Source: Taudactylus pleione (Eukaryota; Chordata; Amphibia; Anura; Myobatrachidae). From it: 64,000 nucleotides of DNA. This document shows, one piece after another, positions 43,940 to 56,841 of the stretch. The stretch spans positions 10,745,001 to 10,809,000 of the forward strand of contig JAUIMM010000211.1 of the NCBI GenBank assembly GCA_031769625.1, given 5' to 3'. Numbering within the stretch: the stretch's first letter is position 1; each line of letters starts with the position of its first letter. The translations under genes were made by a program, and so were the position numbers. Below the pieces are notes generated by a model. That model did not search any database, was not told where the DNA came from, and saw only the letters and a list, made by a program, of their open reading frames with translations.

Positions 43940-46900
43940 AACTGCTGCTCTGCAGTGCCCGCTGATATGTCTCCAACACCCAAGGGTCCCCGCTGACATG
44001 TCTCCAACACCCGAGAGTGCCCGCTGATGTCTCCAACACCTGAGAGTGCCCACTGACATGTCTCCAACACCCGAGAGTGCCCGCTGACATGTCTCCAACA
44101 CCTAAGGGTCCCCGCTGACATGTCTCCAACACCCAAGGGTCCCCGCTGACATGTCTCCAACACCCGAGAGTGCCCGCTGATGTCTCCAACACCTGAGAGT
44201 GCCCACTGACATGTCTCCAACACCCGAGAGTGCCCGCTGACATGTCTCCAACACCTAAGGGTCCCCGCTGACATGTCTCCAACACCCGAGAGTGCCCGCT
44301 GACATGTCTCCAACACCCAAGAGTGCCCGCCGATGTCTACAACACCCGAGAGTGCCCGCTGATTTGTCTCCAACACCCGAGAGTGCCTGCTGATATGTCT
44401 CCAATACCCAAGAGTGCCTGCTATGTCTCCAATACCCGAGAGCGCCTGCTGACATGTCTCCAACACCCAAGAGTGCCCGCCGATGTCTCCAACACCCGAG
44501 AGTGCCTGCTGATATGTCTCAAACACCCGAGAGTGCCCGCTGATATGTCTCCAATACCCGAGAGTGCTTGATATGTCTCTAACACCCAAGAGTGCCCGCT
44601 GATATGTCTCCAACACCCAAGAGTGCCTGCTGATATATCTCCAATACCCAAGAGTGCCTGCTATGTCACCAATACCTGAGAGTGCCCGCTGATATGTCTC
44701 CAACACCCAAGAGTGCCCGCTGATATGTCTCCAATACCCGAGAGTGCTTGATATGTCTCTAACACCCAATAGTGCCCGCTGACATGTCCCCAACACCCGA
44801 GAGTGCCCACTGATATATCTCCAACACCCAAGAGTGCCCACTGATATGTCTCCAACACCCGAGAGGGCCCGCTGATATGTCTCCAATACCCAAGAGTGCC
44901 CGCTATGTCTCCAATACCCGAGTATGCCCGCTGATATGTCTCCAGCACCCAAGAGTGCCCGCTGACATGTCTCCAATACCCGAGAGTGCTTGATATGTCT
45001 CCAACACCCAAGAGTGCCCGCTGACATGTCCCCAACACCCGAGAGTGCCCGCTTATATGTCTCCAATACCCAAGAATGCCCGTGGACATGTCCCCAACAC
45101 CCAAGAGTGCCCGCTGATATGTCTCCAACACCCGAGAGTGACTGCTGATATGTCTCCAACACCCGAGAGTGCCCACTGATATGTTATCACCACCCTGGAG
45201 TGCCCGCTGATATGTCTCCTACACCAGAGGTGCCCGCTGATAGGTCTCCAACACTCGAGAGTGCCCGCTGACGTCTCCAACACCGAGAGTGCTTGATATG
45301 TCTCCAACACCAGAGAGTGCCCGCTGATGTCATCACCACCCAGGAGTGCCTGCTGATGTCTCCAACGTCTGAGAGTGCCCACTGATAGGTCTCCAACACT
45401 CGAGAGTGCCCGCTGATATGTCATCACCACCCTGGAGTGCCCGCTCATATGTCTCCTACACCCAAGAGGTGCCCGCTGACGTCTCCAACACCCGAGAGTG
45501 CTTGATATGTCTCCAACACCAGAGAGTGACCGCTGATATGTCATCACAACCCGAGAGTGCCCACTGATAGGTCTCCAACACCCAACAGGGCACACTGATG
45601 TCACCAACATCCGAGTGCCCACTGATATGTCAACACCACCTGAGAGTGCCGGCTGATGTCTCCAACAACTGTGAGTGCCCGCTGATGTCTCCAACACCCA
45701 TGAATGCCTGCTGATATGTCAACATCACCATGGAATGTCCGTTGATATTTCTCCAACACCTGAGAGTGCCCGCTGATGTCTGCAACACCCGTGAGTGCCT
45801 GCTGATGTCTCCAACACCCGTGAGTGCCTGCTAATATGTCTCCAACACCCAAGAGTGCCCACTGATGTCTCCAACACCAGAGAGTGCCCGCTGATATGTG
45901 AACACCACCATGGAATGCCAGCTGACATTTCTCCAACACCGAGAGTGCCCGCTGATATGTCTCCAACACCCGAGAGTGCCCGCTCATATGTCTCCTACAC
46001 CCAAGAGGTGCCCGCTGACGTCTCCAACACCCGAGAGTGCTTGATATGTCTCCAACACCCGAGAGTGCCCGCTGATATGTCATCACAACCCAAGAGTGCA
46101 CACTGATAGGTCTCCAACACCCAACAGGGCACCCTGATGTCACCAACATCTGAGTGCCCGCTAATATGTCAACACCACCTGAGAGTGCCCGCTGATGTCT
46201 CCAACAACTGTGAGTGCCCGCTGATGTCTCCAACACCCATGAGTGCCTGCTGATATGTCAACACCACCATGGAATGTCCGTTGATATTTCTCCAACACCT
46301 GAGAGTGCCCGCTGATGTCTCCAACACCCGTGAGTGCCTGCTGATGTCTCCAAAACCCGAGAGTGCCTGCTAATATGTCTCCAACACCCTAGAGTGCCCG
46401 CTGATGTCTCCAACTTAGAGAAATTTTCAAACGGGCAAATATGTGGGCGAGTTCTGTGTCAAAATTAAGCACCAGAATCAACTTCTCCAACACCAGACGG
46501 TGCCCGCTGATATGTCATCAACACCCAAAAGTGCCCGCTGATATGTCTCCAACACCCGAGAGTGCCTACTGATATGTATCCAATACTCGAGAGTGCCCAC
46601 TGATAGGTCTATAACACTCGAGAGTGCCCACTGATATGTCATCACCACCCTGGAGTGCCCGCTGGTATGTATCCAACACCTGTGACTGGCCGCTGATGTT
46701 TTCAACACCCGAGAGGCCCGCTGATGTCTCCAACATCCGAGAGTGACCGCTGATATGTCATCACCACCATGGAGTGCCCGCTGACATGTCTCCAACACCT
46801 GAGAGTGCCCGCTGATGTCTCCCCCACCCAAGAGTCCCTGCTAATGTCTCCAACATCGAGAGTGTCCGCTGATGTCTCCAACACCCATGAGTGCCCGCTG

Positions 46901-47960
46901 ATATGTCTGCAACACCCGAGAGTGCCCGCTGATATGTCTCCAATACCGTAGGGTGCCCGCTGATATGCCGTCACCACCCTGGAGTGCCCGCTGATATCCG
47001 AGAGTGTCCGCTCATATGTCACCAAAATCCGAGAGTGCCCGCTGACATGTCCAACACCCGAGAGTTCCCGCTGATGTCTCCAACACCCGAGAGTGCCCAC
47101 TGATATGTCTCCAACACCTTTGAGTGCCCGCTGATGTCACCAACACCCGTTACTGCCCGCTGATGTCTCCAGCATCCAAGATACTGTATGTCACCAACAC
47201 CCGTGACTGCCCGCTGATGTCTCCAACACCCGAGAGTGCCCACTGATATGTCTCCAACACCCGAGAGTGCCCGCTGATGTCTCCAACACCCGAGAGTGCC
47301 CGCTGATATGTATCCAACACCTGAGAATGCCCGCTGATATGTCACCAACACCCGTGACTGCCTGCTGATGTCACCAACATCCGAGAGTGCCCACTGATAT
47401 GTCTCCAACACCCGAGAGTGCCCGCTGATATGTCTCCATTACCCTAGAGTGCCTACTAATATGCCATGTCTCCAACATCAGAGAGTGCCCGCTGACATGT
47501 CTCCAACACCCGAGAGTGCCCGCTGATGTCTCCAACACCCGAGAGTGCCCGCTGATATGTATCCAACACCTGAGAATGCCCGCTGATATGTCACCAACAC
47601 CCGTGACTGCCTGCTGATGTCACCAACAACCGAGAGTGCCCGCTGATATGTCTCCAACACCCGAGTTCCCGCTGATGTCTCCAACATCCGAGAGTGCCCA
47701 CTGATATGTCTCCAACACCTGAGAGTGCCCGCTGATGTCTCTACCCTAGAGTGCCCGCTGAAATGTCTCCAACACCAGAGAGTGCCTGCTGATATGTCTC
47801 CAATACCCTAGAGTGCCCACTGTTGTCTCCAATACCCTAGAGTGCCCTCTGATGTCTCCAATACCCTAGAGTGCCCGCTGATGTCTCCAATACCCTAGAA
47901 TGTCCGCTGATATGCCATCACTACCCTGGAGTGTCTACTGATATGACATCCACACCACCT
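43940..47960. repeat. ~4-kb minisatellite, ~27-31-bp unit (GAGAGTGCCCGCTGATATGTCTCCAACACC)
   Basis: Roughly 130 units with consensus words GAGAGTGCCCGCTGATATGT and CTCCAACACCC, varying in length by inclusion or loss of ATAT/CAT. Several segmental duplications are visible: 43,975-44,135 is repeated at 44,125-44,285, 45,455-45,730 is largely repeated at 45,990-46,270, and 47,320-47,420 at 47,565-47,665. A non-repeat interruption lies at 46,412-46,480. Long minus-strand readings (up to ~426 codons, SGHSRVLETYQRA) are artefacts of the array. Confidence 0.95.
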
Positions 47961-47984
47961 GTAGAATCCCTGTATCTTCCACAT

Positions 47985-48243
47985 CTAAAGCTGGGTCCCC
48001 ACCTAGCAAATATATCTGCAGATGATGGTCGTTCATACACACTGAACGGCCATCATCTTCCAGGCAGCCGCTGGTCCCACTGCCACTACATGTGTACAGG
48101 CGGACGGCAGACCGCCCGTACACACTTGCCGATGGGCAGATATATCTCTCCATCGGCTGTGCAGCACAGCCAATGCGATATATCTGTGAACGACGTTGTC
48201 AATTGATTGGCCAATATATCTGTCAGTGTGTACCCAGCTTAAG
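47985..48243. mobile_element. piggyBac-like MITE (TTAA-type ends)
   Basis: TAAAGCTGGGTCCCCACC at the left and GTGTACCCAGCTTAA at the right are inverted ends adjoining TAAA/TTAA. The interior has mirrored words ATATATCTGCAGATGATGG, GAACGGCCATCATC and GATATATCTG. It is non-coding and analogous to 19,748-20,084. Confidence 0.7.
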
Positions 48244-48857
48244 CCCAGAAACACATTAAACAGAGAAGTGTGCCAAGACAAAGACGTCAGTACATGATTG
48301 GGTGGAAACTGACCACATGATCTGCAGCTACAGTAACATCCAATCATTCTACCCTTTGCGGCCTGGCAGCTTTATTTCAGCATACTGTGATCCAATCCCT
48401 TTAATAAGGCTGCACGTCTCAAGTGCTACTCTCCAAATCCTCTGAGACATATCTGGGTCTTTAAGATCAGTATGAGAATAATGTCAGACACTAGATTGTC
48501 TGCCAGACGTAACGCCCCAATCAATAATTCCCACTTTCCGGATACATTGTAAATGCAGTATCGGCACTCGGTGAAGTAAGAAAATGCTGCTGCCCATTAA
48601 TGGGGCTTCTGAGATGGAAATACACAGGGCACATGGGCTGAGGAAGCCAACTGTGGTCTGTGAAACGCGTTGCAGCTGAAGTGAGGACTTTGAAATCTAT
48701 TCTTTATTTAGCTCCTTAATTGCTTTACTGCTTTTGAAAAGAGTAAAAAGTGTGTTCATATGAGAAAGCGAAGTGGACGTCCGACTTTACCATTCACATA
48801 CGTCATTAGCTCAGAAATGCTTCCGAAATAATTTTTCACATTGTACATTATCACATA
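48244..48857. other. Non-coding stretch with a GAAACGCGTTG block
   Basis: At 48,635-48,675 GGGCTGAGGAAGCCAACTG is followed by GTCTGTGAAACGCGTTGCAG, the same composition as the blocks at 11.0, 16.4 and 17.7 kb. Otherwise no recognised feature. Confidence 0.5.
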
Positions 48858-49340
48858 GGGAGCCTGTTTCATGAGATATATACGGTAATAGAATCGCAGC
48901 TGCTAAAATATGCTAATTCATCCCAAAGCTTAGCCGAGCATAGGGATGACCACTGCTGCCTTCTCATATGCGTCTGACGTGCAACAGCGCAAACATCGGT
49001 AACATCGACGCAAATCGGCCAGTCACGCAGCACGTAAGCCAAGTCTGAGCAGCTGAACACTGCGACTCTCCTGACACGCAGCGAGCGCTCACGCTGCAAA
49101 AAGAAATCACAATGGCTATCTTATGCACGCCCATGAAACGGCGTGTAAATGGTCAGACACGCCTGCGTTTTTGTAACCATCCCACCCCTATGACCTCCCC
49201 CAAATGCTGACTACCTGTCGCTCAACTTGTGAGTGAATCTCCCGGGCAAGAGTACTCGTAATCACAATGACATCGCTGCGTATGCACAAATTGTACATGC
49301 AACCAAAATGTCCGCAACTCGGCGTAACCCTGTACTCTCT
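48858..49340 (+). mobile_element. MITE family C, diverged copy
   Basis: It starts GGGAGCCTGTTTCATGAG after ATA and contains CATCGGTAACATCGACG, TTATGCACGCCCATGAAACG, GGTCAGACACGCCTGCGTTT and GATCTCCC-like words in the order of 62,887-63,399. The right terminus is not recognisable; another MITE begins at 49,358. Confidence 0.65.
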
Positions 49341-49357
49341 TAGTGCAAAAACACCCA

Positions 49358-49680
49358 ATGGGGCATACACACTAGACGATAAAACTGAACGATATGGACG
49401 ATAATGATATCGCTCATATCGTCCAGTGTGTATGCACCAAACGACCAACGATGCGCGATCCCGCAGGTCGTTAACGATGTTTGCTGTCGTGCAAACATGC
49501 AGGCCAATCTGACGATATCGCCAGAAAGCTCCTGTTTTAGTGATGTGGCAGGTTGACGTCACTGAACGATATTGTTCAGTGTGTACACCCAATATTGTTT
49601 GTCCTGCACTATGGAGTGTTCAATGGAAATCTTTCACCGATATCTTTCACAACACACATCGCCTAGTGTGTATGCCCCAT
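49358..49680. mobile_element. MITE with ATGGGGCATACACAC inverted ends
   Basis: ATGGGGCATACACACTAGAC at the left and GCCTAGTGTGTATGCCCCAT at the right are a 15-bp-plus perfect inverted repeat. The interior is rich in ATCGT/ACGAT words. It probably belongs to the same group as 55,191-55,720. It is non-coding. Confidence 0.85.
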
Positions 49681-49959
49681 AAGATGCCTTCCTCATAGAG
49701 GCATCCGTTCAATTGTACATCATTCCCTGTATTCTAACTGATATTATCTATATCTCCTGGACCCATTATCTGACGGGAATCACCTGTCGCAGGGAATATT
49801 CATTTATTCACCCAACATTTATATATTAGAGCTGATTATTTGTCTTGCCCTTGGATACATTGCGGCTCAGCTCTGCACAGTGGATGCAATTATAGCCATA
49901 GATCAGATTTATGTCGTGTCCACGACCAATAAGAATAAACGTCACTTAGATAAAATACA
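49681..49959. other. Non-coding stretch
   Basis: No recognised feature. Confidence 0.3.
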
Positions 49960-50430
49960 GGCTTAGGTAAAGAAAAAAATCATCTGGCCAGGAATCGTGC
50001 GCATGTAGTACATAGACTGGATGCTACTTTGAGTGACAGATTGCGCCGTTTGTGGGTGCTGACAGGGGAAGGCGCTTGTGAACGGGGGAGTGGATGTGCA
50101 AACGCAGGCGTGTCTGAGCGTCAAAGCAGAGTTTAATGGGTGTGCATAATTAGCAAAGTAGCGTCACTGAAAACGTCACTTGGTTGTATTTTAGCCTGAA
50201 CTGATCGCAGTGCTGGCGTAGGGGCTACCTCCAGTGCTGCGTGTAGCTCCGATGGGTCTCGATGTTCCCGCTTAATCACACACTTCCTTGAGATGACGTG
50301 TGCTAAGAGAGAAAGGTGGGCGGCTTTATACACCTGCGTACGCTTACTGCCGTCGCCCTCTAAGACGTAGAGGGCGTCCCTAAGCCAGACAGTGCGATCG
50401 CGGGATTTGCATACCCGGCCCCTTTTGGCA
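49960..50430 (+). mobile_element. Diverged relative of MITE family A
   Basis: Phrases TTTGAGTGACAGATTGCG, GTGCTGACAGGGGAAGG, GAACGGGGGAGTGGA, AACGCAGGCGTG and AACGTCACTTGGTT are in the same order as inside 40,958-41,556. The terminal repeats are lost. Confidence 0.65.
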
Positions 50431-51560
50431 GCGAGAGAGCGCAGCTTAGCAAATCATTCCCACTATTCAATACAGGTAAATAAGTAGTGTAAGGTTCCTT
50501 TTAAATCACATGCCCAGAAGGGCCCCCCAATCATTCTGACTATGGGCCCCACAGTTTCTGCACCCCCACTGGAGTGGCAGCTGTTCCGCCACTGTCTCCA
50601 ACCAAGGAGGCAATTGGATTAGTCTCCATGTTTCCATGGCTACAGATAGTGCCAAGTATTGTCAGTCTTCAGCAGCCAATCTATCAAATAGCAGCATCAG
50701 CAGTGACTTTCTGAATTTTAAATTGACGTCTTCAGATAAGAGCCATGAAGATAAATTAGATTCTTCAGTGTCAGCGTGACATTCCCTGGCACCTCACTGG
50801 ACATGTTTATGTAAGTATTAGCCCTTTAGGTATTTTCATGTATAATATATAAAGAGTACTATTCCATCAATCAGGATTTAGTCTAATATTCTGTAGTCCA
50901 CAACATGGTGATTTAAAGCAATAATCGTCATTACTGCATGGAGTCAGCGAGAAATAATCGTACATAAAATGAGTGGTTTGAGCAGTTTAATTGCTGAACT
51001 GAGCCTTATTTTATACACCAGTATTTTTCAAAGTATGGAAAAAAGAAAATCGCCAGCCAATAAAACCAGTGATTCCAGTTGTTAATCATTGATGCCGAGA
51101 TAAAACGGCATCGGGACTGATAGAACAGATAACTTAGCAGGTTCCAGCTCGAATTAAACAATATTCTTAAAAGTTTTCATGACATGCCAACGTTAAAATA
51201 CCGTAATATGTAAAACAATGGGTTTAGTGGGCTTCAAAACCAACGTGAATTACAGTTAAATATGTTTAATTTACAAATACACTTTTGTACACAATTAAAC
51301 CCAATGACATATCTTAAAATAGGATGAAGGGTTTTCTCCTTTTGATTTTAAACGTTTAGAATAACACAACCAGACCGAAATTGTGACGCACAAGTGTGCC
51401 AAGACAGTCCTTTACGATCACTGCCAGTGGTTGGGATCAGGATGAGGCAGGGGACACACACTGCAAATGTTTGCGGGTATATTTCCCATTTGACTCTCAA
51501 GCTCGTGCTCTGTGCCAGTGATATTTAAAATGACTCATTATTATGTAGGAGATTGTAAAT
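50431..51560. other. Non-coding stretch, one repeat-end fragment
   Basis: 50,505-50,600 (GAAGGGCCCCCCAATC..GGCAGCTGTTCCGCCACTG) is a terminal fragment of the GGCGGAACT-ended repeat also seen at 25,650 and 27,353. The remaining AT-rich sequence downstream of the SCUBE gene's 3' end has no recognised feature. Confidence 0.4.
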
Positions 51561-51567
51561 TTAACCA

Positions 51568-53203
51568 TTTATTGTAAAATAAATTACTTCCAAACTTGCA
51601 GATTTTTCCCTTTCTGTATGCTGAGCACTACATACATAACACATCTTTATCTGCCATTAAACTCCATACTTTATCACCATCATCCAGTCTTCACACGCAG
51701 TCGCACGTTCGTCCAGAGCTGTAATTCGGGTAATTCCAGTGGGGCCACATTTCGGGAATCCCTACACAACAAATTTTTTTGCAATATATTTTAACCGCAA
51801 CGAAACTCAGCTTAAAGCAAGATAGGCAACCTACGGCTCATTAGGCGCGGCGGAGCGATAAGCCCCAGCATCCCACCGTTGACACGTCACAAGTTGGCTA
51901 CTCCTGTCATAGAGGATAATGCAACAGCACTGGACACAATCTCTCTTTTGTACACAGAACAAAAAAATAATAAAATAAAATAATAATAATAATAAAAAAA
52001 AAATAAAAAAAAAAATAAACAAAAACACTATACAGCCATTACATTTTTTTGGTTTTAGATTAGACTCCTAAGATACAAAAAAAATATATATATATATAAA
52101 ACCAAAATAAAATGTTTATCTGTATCCCCCTAACCTTTACATACAAAATTCAAGTGCAATTTAAAATATTAATTATACTACACACTTCGTTCTCTTGCCA
52201 TAATACTCGTTTGCAGGTAGTTTCTTAAATCAACTGGAAGAAAAAAATGTGGCAACTTCTTGCGACTAGAAATTAAAAGTTCTGGGAAGCCGCAAGGAAA
52301 AAATGTATCAGTATTCCAGACTCCGCCAAGACCCCACCAGCATCCACAAGCTGCCACCGCAGTCCGAGGTCCTTCCATGCCATGTTAGGCTTCCCCTTTG
52401 AAGAAAGTGGGCAGCCACCAAACAACATGTAGTTGCGAGAATATCTGACTATGCAAAATACAGTCCATTTAATAAGAGAGAGGACCATTTTCAAGAGCTC
52501 AATGCTAATGAAGCTGTAGAGACTGGTGATCACACTTGCCCAATCCCATCCTCTTGATATGTTTTAAATGGAGGTGCTACAGAAATAAGAGTTCCAGATG
52601 TTCGATCTTTAAAGCAATGGCATTTAACAGATCAAATATGGCAACCGTCTTTCTCCATGCAGCGGCTTCCAATGACTCCAAAAAAGTATAAAAGTAACCA
52701 ACACAAAAAAAAGGGACTGAAGACATTGTAATATTCAGTTTGCCAAGTGATTTCTAGTCTGTTGACTTCATCATTGAGCCACTGGTCTTGCCATATAAGA
52801 TCTGTTTAATCCAGTTGTTTGAAAGGTCTGGCTGTCTGTGCATCATCTTTGTAACACTGTCCGATGCAGCAAGTTTGCTTCTCACTTGATAATCGTAGCT
52901 TTTATAGACCAAGGCAGGAAAGCGTAAAAATTGTCAGGATTTTATTGTAGCTAATTTTGAAGAGAAAAAAAATAAAACTTGCTCTGCGTCCATAAAACCA
53001 GTTTTCAAATTAGCCCTTTTATTCTTTTGAATGAATGGGAAAAAATGATGTATGACTATAAAATAAGTCTTTCATGTGGAACAATTCCTACTGTGAAGAG
53101 GGATAAAGAATTTAGAGGAGGGGGGGGAGGATAAAAAAAAAATCTATATAAAAAAATAAAGGAAATAAAATAATAAACTAATTATATAAAAAAAAAAAAG
53201 AAG
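51568..53203 (-). other. scube3: Probable 3' UTR of the SCUBE-family gene
   Basis: This follows the stop codon at 53,204-53,206 on the minus strand. AATAAA signals on that strand occur at about 53,016, 52,938 and 51,568; which one is used cannot be told from sequence. A small hAT-like remnant (TAGGCAACCTACGGCTC .. AGTTGGCTACTCCTG, about 51,825-51,907) and A/T-rich runs (51,960-52,025, 53,135-53,200) lie inside, so the true end may be at one of the proximal signals. Confidence 0.5.
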
Positions 53204-53452
<249 letters not shown>

Positions 53453-54256
53453 TCAGGATCCCCTTTATGAAGATATATTCAAAACCAACATTTAAATTAA
53501 ACTCAGTTTATTACGTTAATAATCAAAGATAGTTGTTTTTTTTTTCCTTTGTCATCTCCTCTTGGTCAACTTACATATTTGATAATAAATCTACATAAAA
53601 CAGAGTCTATTCTCAGCTATTAATACACTTTGTTATACAACTGTGCATTGGCATCTTAATATCAGCCGCTCCAGCCTGTCCTCAGTGCCAGCGCTACACT
53701 GATCTACGCCTCACATCACTCCATATCGGAGTCCCTTCTGGTACAGTCCCTGCACTGCCCGACTCAGGTCCCATATGCTTTGCTGTTCCTAAAGAGTAGC
53801 GATGGGCAACAGGAGGTGCCAGCGAGCCCATAAGCGGACCCCAGATCTATGCCCCTGTGCTGAGTTTTACTCTAAGGGACCGCTGGCTTATTTTGGAGCA
53901 CATGGAGGTCTGATCGGCATGTGGAGGCATCTCAGACTGAGTGACGTGGTGGGCAGAGGCCCTTTTGAAGGTTATAGGGCAGCACATGTGGCCATTGAAT
54001 TGAATCATGTGGCTCATCACTGCATGGTTTGTAGATCTAACAACCAGCGCCCTCTACTGTTTGCATGAGTATTTCACGCCCTTTACAATCGCTCTTTCCC
54101 AGTGCTGCAGGATACTGTATGTCTGGTGTCTTATAAATGATAATGATATAATATAAAAGGACTGGTCACTTTTTGGGACTGTAAACGTTTCTGGACGACA
54201 GTACCTCTCTCTCTGATACTTCTCAAGACAGCAGTGTTATTTCAACTTTAAACATA

Positions 54257-54692
54257 GGGCTTGATCCAGCAGTTCACTGCCGATCGCAGATTCCCGATTA
54301 TCGGGAAACTGCGCATGCGCAGGGCCCGTTCTGCACATATGATTGACAGGCAGAGGCGATTACGGGGCGAGGACGGCCTGCGTTCCCGGAAACAGGGGAG
54401 TGTCGCCCCCCTGTTTTCTGGGAGCGGCAAGGCCAGTATCTGAGTATGGACGCAGAATCCTAGCCTGGCAAGCATGTGTAATCTGAGGCTTACTCAGCTC
54501 GCCTGCGCTGTCCAACATCGGGACCGATGGTGACAATGGTGATCCCTGGCTGCGATCTCGGTCTCAGCGCTGGGATTGCAGATGCATCAGGTGTCGGACA
54601 ACGCCGGCTGCATTTGCATTTCAGCAAGGATGAAATTGCGCATCTGTTTGTTTGTGGCTTTGCAATTTCCGTCCCACTGCTGAATCACCCCC
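54257..54692 (+). mobile_element. MITE family D (ATA target duplication)
   Basis: The 436-bp element starts GGGCTTGATCCAGCAGTTCACTG (first 20 bases compared), ends with the inverse of GGGGGTGATTCAGCAGTG, and is flanked by ATA on both sides (54,254-54,256 and 54,693-54,695). Internal words ATTGACAGGCAGA, CCCGGAAACAGGGG..CCCCTGTTTTCTGGGAG and GAGGCTTACTCAGC are shared with 58,534-58,830. Confidence 0.85.
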
Positions 54693-55190
54693 ATAGACAA
54701 CGAAATTTATGCCCAGTGATGACCATAGCTGTCTATAATGTAACTTCTAGCATTCATGGGTCTCGTGGGTTTGCTACAATTCCTTTCAGAGCTGGGTAAT
54801 ATACCGATGTTTCATCATTTAATATATGTACATGAATACCGCCAGTGATTTCCGCTGAGACCCCCGCACCAATGCTGTGGGTGCCCTGTATTGTGGCTAA
54901 AGGGGTTTATTGGTCATTGCCTTCTTGCAATTTCTGGAGCAACAGTTTAACAACAGTGTAACCCCAGTCACCGGCATCAGGAGACGCTGTAAATCAGAAG
55001 CGATGTGCATTGCAGAGCTCCCGTATTATTGCACAATTACAAAGTCTACCATACGTACAACAAGTTTCTTGTCTGCCTTCCTTTTATCTTGATACTGATG
55101 GTGCAGCAGCGAGGTCTGGGGACTTTCTCATTCTGACATCTGGCCAGGGTTCCTGAATCGGAAAGTCCCTCTAGATGTGCTGCACCCAAT

Positions 55191-55720
55191 TTAAGGGGGG
55201 CATCCACTACACGATTTTAGCAGGCGATTGAACGATAACGACGTCGTTATCGTTCAATCGTTTAAAAATCGTTTATAAATCGTGCAGTGTTTGGTCATTA
55301 ACGATCAACGATGCGCGCTCCCGCGGGTCGTTTGATCGTCTCGTCAGTCGACCGAACATGCAGGTCAATTTCACTTGATCTATTAAAGATCATTTGCAAA
55401 TCGTTTGGCACATCGTTCAGACTGAAAGATAAAATTTCAAGGGAAAAAATCAAGGGAAAATCGTTTAGAGATTGGACAGGGAGTAGATCGTCTAGTGCAG
55501 TGGTTCTCAAACTCGGTCCTCAGGACCCCACACAGGTCACGATTTCCAGGTCACCCAGCAGGGGCACAGGTGTATTCAGTACTCGCTGACACATTTTAAA
55601 AAATCCACAGGTGGAGCAAATTATTTCACTGATTCTGTGAGGAGACCTGCAAAACATGCACTGTTTGGGGTCCTAAGGACTGAGATTGAGAACCTGTGGT
55701 CTAGTGGATGTGCCCCTTTA
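55191..55720. mobile_element. piggyBac-like MITE with a 36-bp perfect palindrome, split by a hAT MITE
   Basis: Left TTAAGGGGGGCATCCACTA and right TAGTGGATGTGCCCCTTTA form the ends, with TTAA-like flanks. A perfect 36-bp palindrome (18-bp arms CGATTGAACGATAACGAC) lies at 55,225-55,260. The right part is interrupted by a hAT MITE at 55,498-55,698. Confidence 0.8.
55498..55698. mobile_element. hAT MITE nested in another MITE, 8-bp target duplication
   Basis: The 201-bp element starts CAGTGGTTCTCAAACTCGG and ends GAGATTGAGAACCTGTG, flanked by GTCTAGTG at 55,490-55,497 and 55,699-55,706. Removing one copy of the duplication restores the outer element's inverted end (TAGTGGATG). Confidence 0.93.
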
Positions 55721-55987
55721 GGTGAGACAAAGAGAACATGTGGGTGTTGTGACAGTGTATCTGTGCTTTAGGAGGTGCTAGTAAGGGTGGGATATATGGT
55801 GAGGGTAGGGTGAAAGAACCTCCAGTACTTTATGTCATTGTATGGACCTCCTGGAGACCTTCTCAGAGAGACGACCTATGACGAGGATGATTGACAGCTG
55901 TACTTTGCAATATGTCGTACACCTGTCCTGCAGCACAGACTATTGTACGAGAAGCCTATTATGTATCTAGCTAAGATGGTAACGTAC

Positions 55988-56067
55988 TTTTAAAATCTCT
56001 TGGTGGTTTTCTGAAGCGTACAATCTCCCGTCACGAACAATATCTTCTATTAATTGTTGGTAATCCT
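55988..56067 (-). CDS. scube3: SCUBE-family gene, penultimate coding exon
   Basis: An 80-nt exon encoding [20 protein letters not shown] then NHQEILK, the linker between the CUB domain and the C-terminal tail. Its first two bases complete a codon begun in the preceding exon (phase 1), and it ends in phase 0 before a GTACGT donor. The acceptor is CTTTACAG. Conservation is at the level expected of a functional gene: no stops, exact phases. Confidence 0.95.
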
Positions 56068-56841
56068 CTGTAAAGTAAGAAGCAGATTAAAAGAACCTTA
56101 ATTAGATACAGTTTATCATTTGAATAGGATCTGAAATTGGGATGATCTATCTGTAATGGGGCACTTCTGTTTTCTGGCGTCAGGTTTCATGCATAATTCT
56201 CTGCCCAGGGGATCTAGATCACACTGATTTCCTTTGTGTCTAGAATACAAACTTAAACCACTTCTCTGCGCTGTCGTATTTACTTAATTACTCGTGATTA
56301 GCAGTTTGGTGTCCATACCCAACCAGGAGCAGTGCGTTATCACATTACAAGGGGCGGTAAAATTCTTCATTTAGAGAACTTATATTAATACTTTTAATGT
56401 CTTGTGTACCATTAAACAGAACTGCGGTTATAAATTTCATTAGAAAAAAAAAACCACACATTAGGGGATATTTATGGTAACTGAAGTGCTGAAGTGCCTG
56501 CTATAACTTACAGCGATACCACAGATGTCTGTGGTCACTATCTAAACTGCAACAGGAAATAACAGAATCGACTGACTGATATCGGGTATAATACTTTTCG
56601 TTACATTTGGGATACTAAGAATCATTAGGAAAAAGACAAAACTTTCCTGCAGTGCTGCCTTCAAATATACAGCAACCCAAAAGGGCTTCATTTAAAGTAA
56701 ATGTAGTGAAATTGCGTCAGGTGTAATAATGAGATGGGATGTGCCGTCCCCCAATACAAATCTGACCACATGTTGTAAATCCCCCCCCCTTACATCTCGC
56801 TGCGGCATATAGGGCTAATTTAAAAAAAAATCTGCTCATAC

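Noticed and set aside
43882..45697. Long minus-strand reading frames of up to 426 codons (SGHSRVLETYQRA repeats)
   Set aside because: They are translations of the ~30-bp minisatellite; several frames are open at once and no domain or splice context is present.
42525..47960. CRISPR-like array
   Set aside because: Units are directly tandem without unique spacers of constant length, and the window is vertebrate-like with no cas genes.
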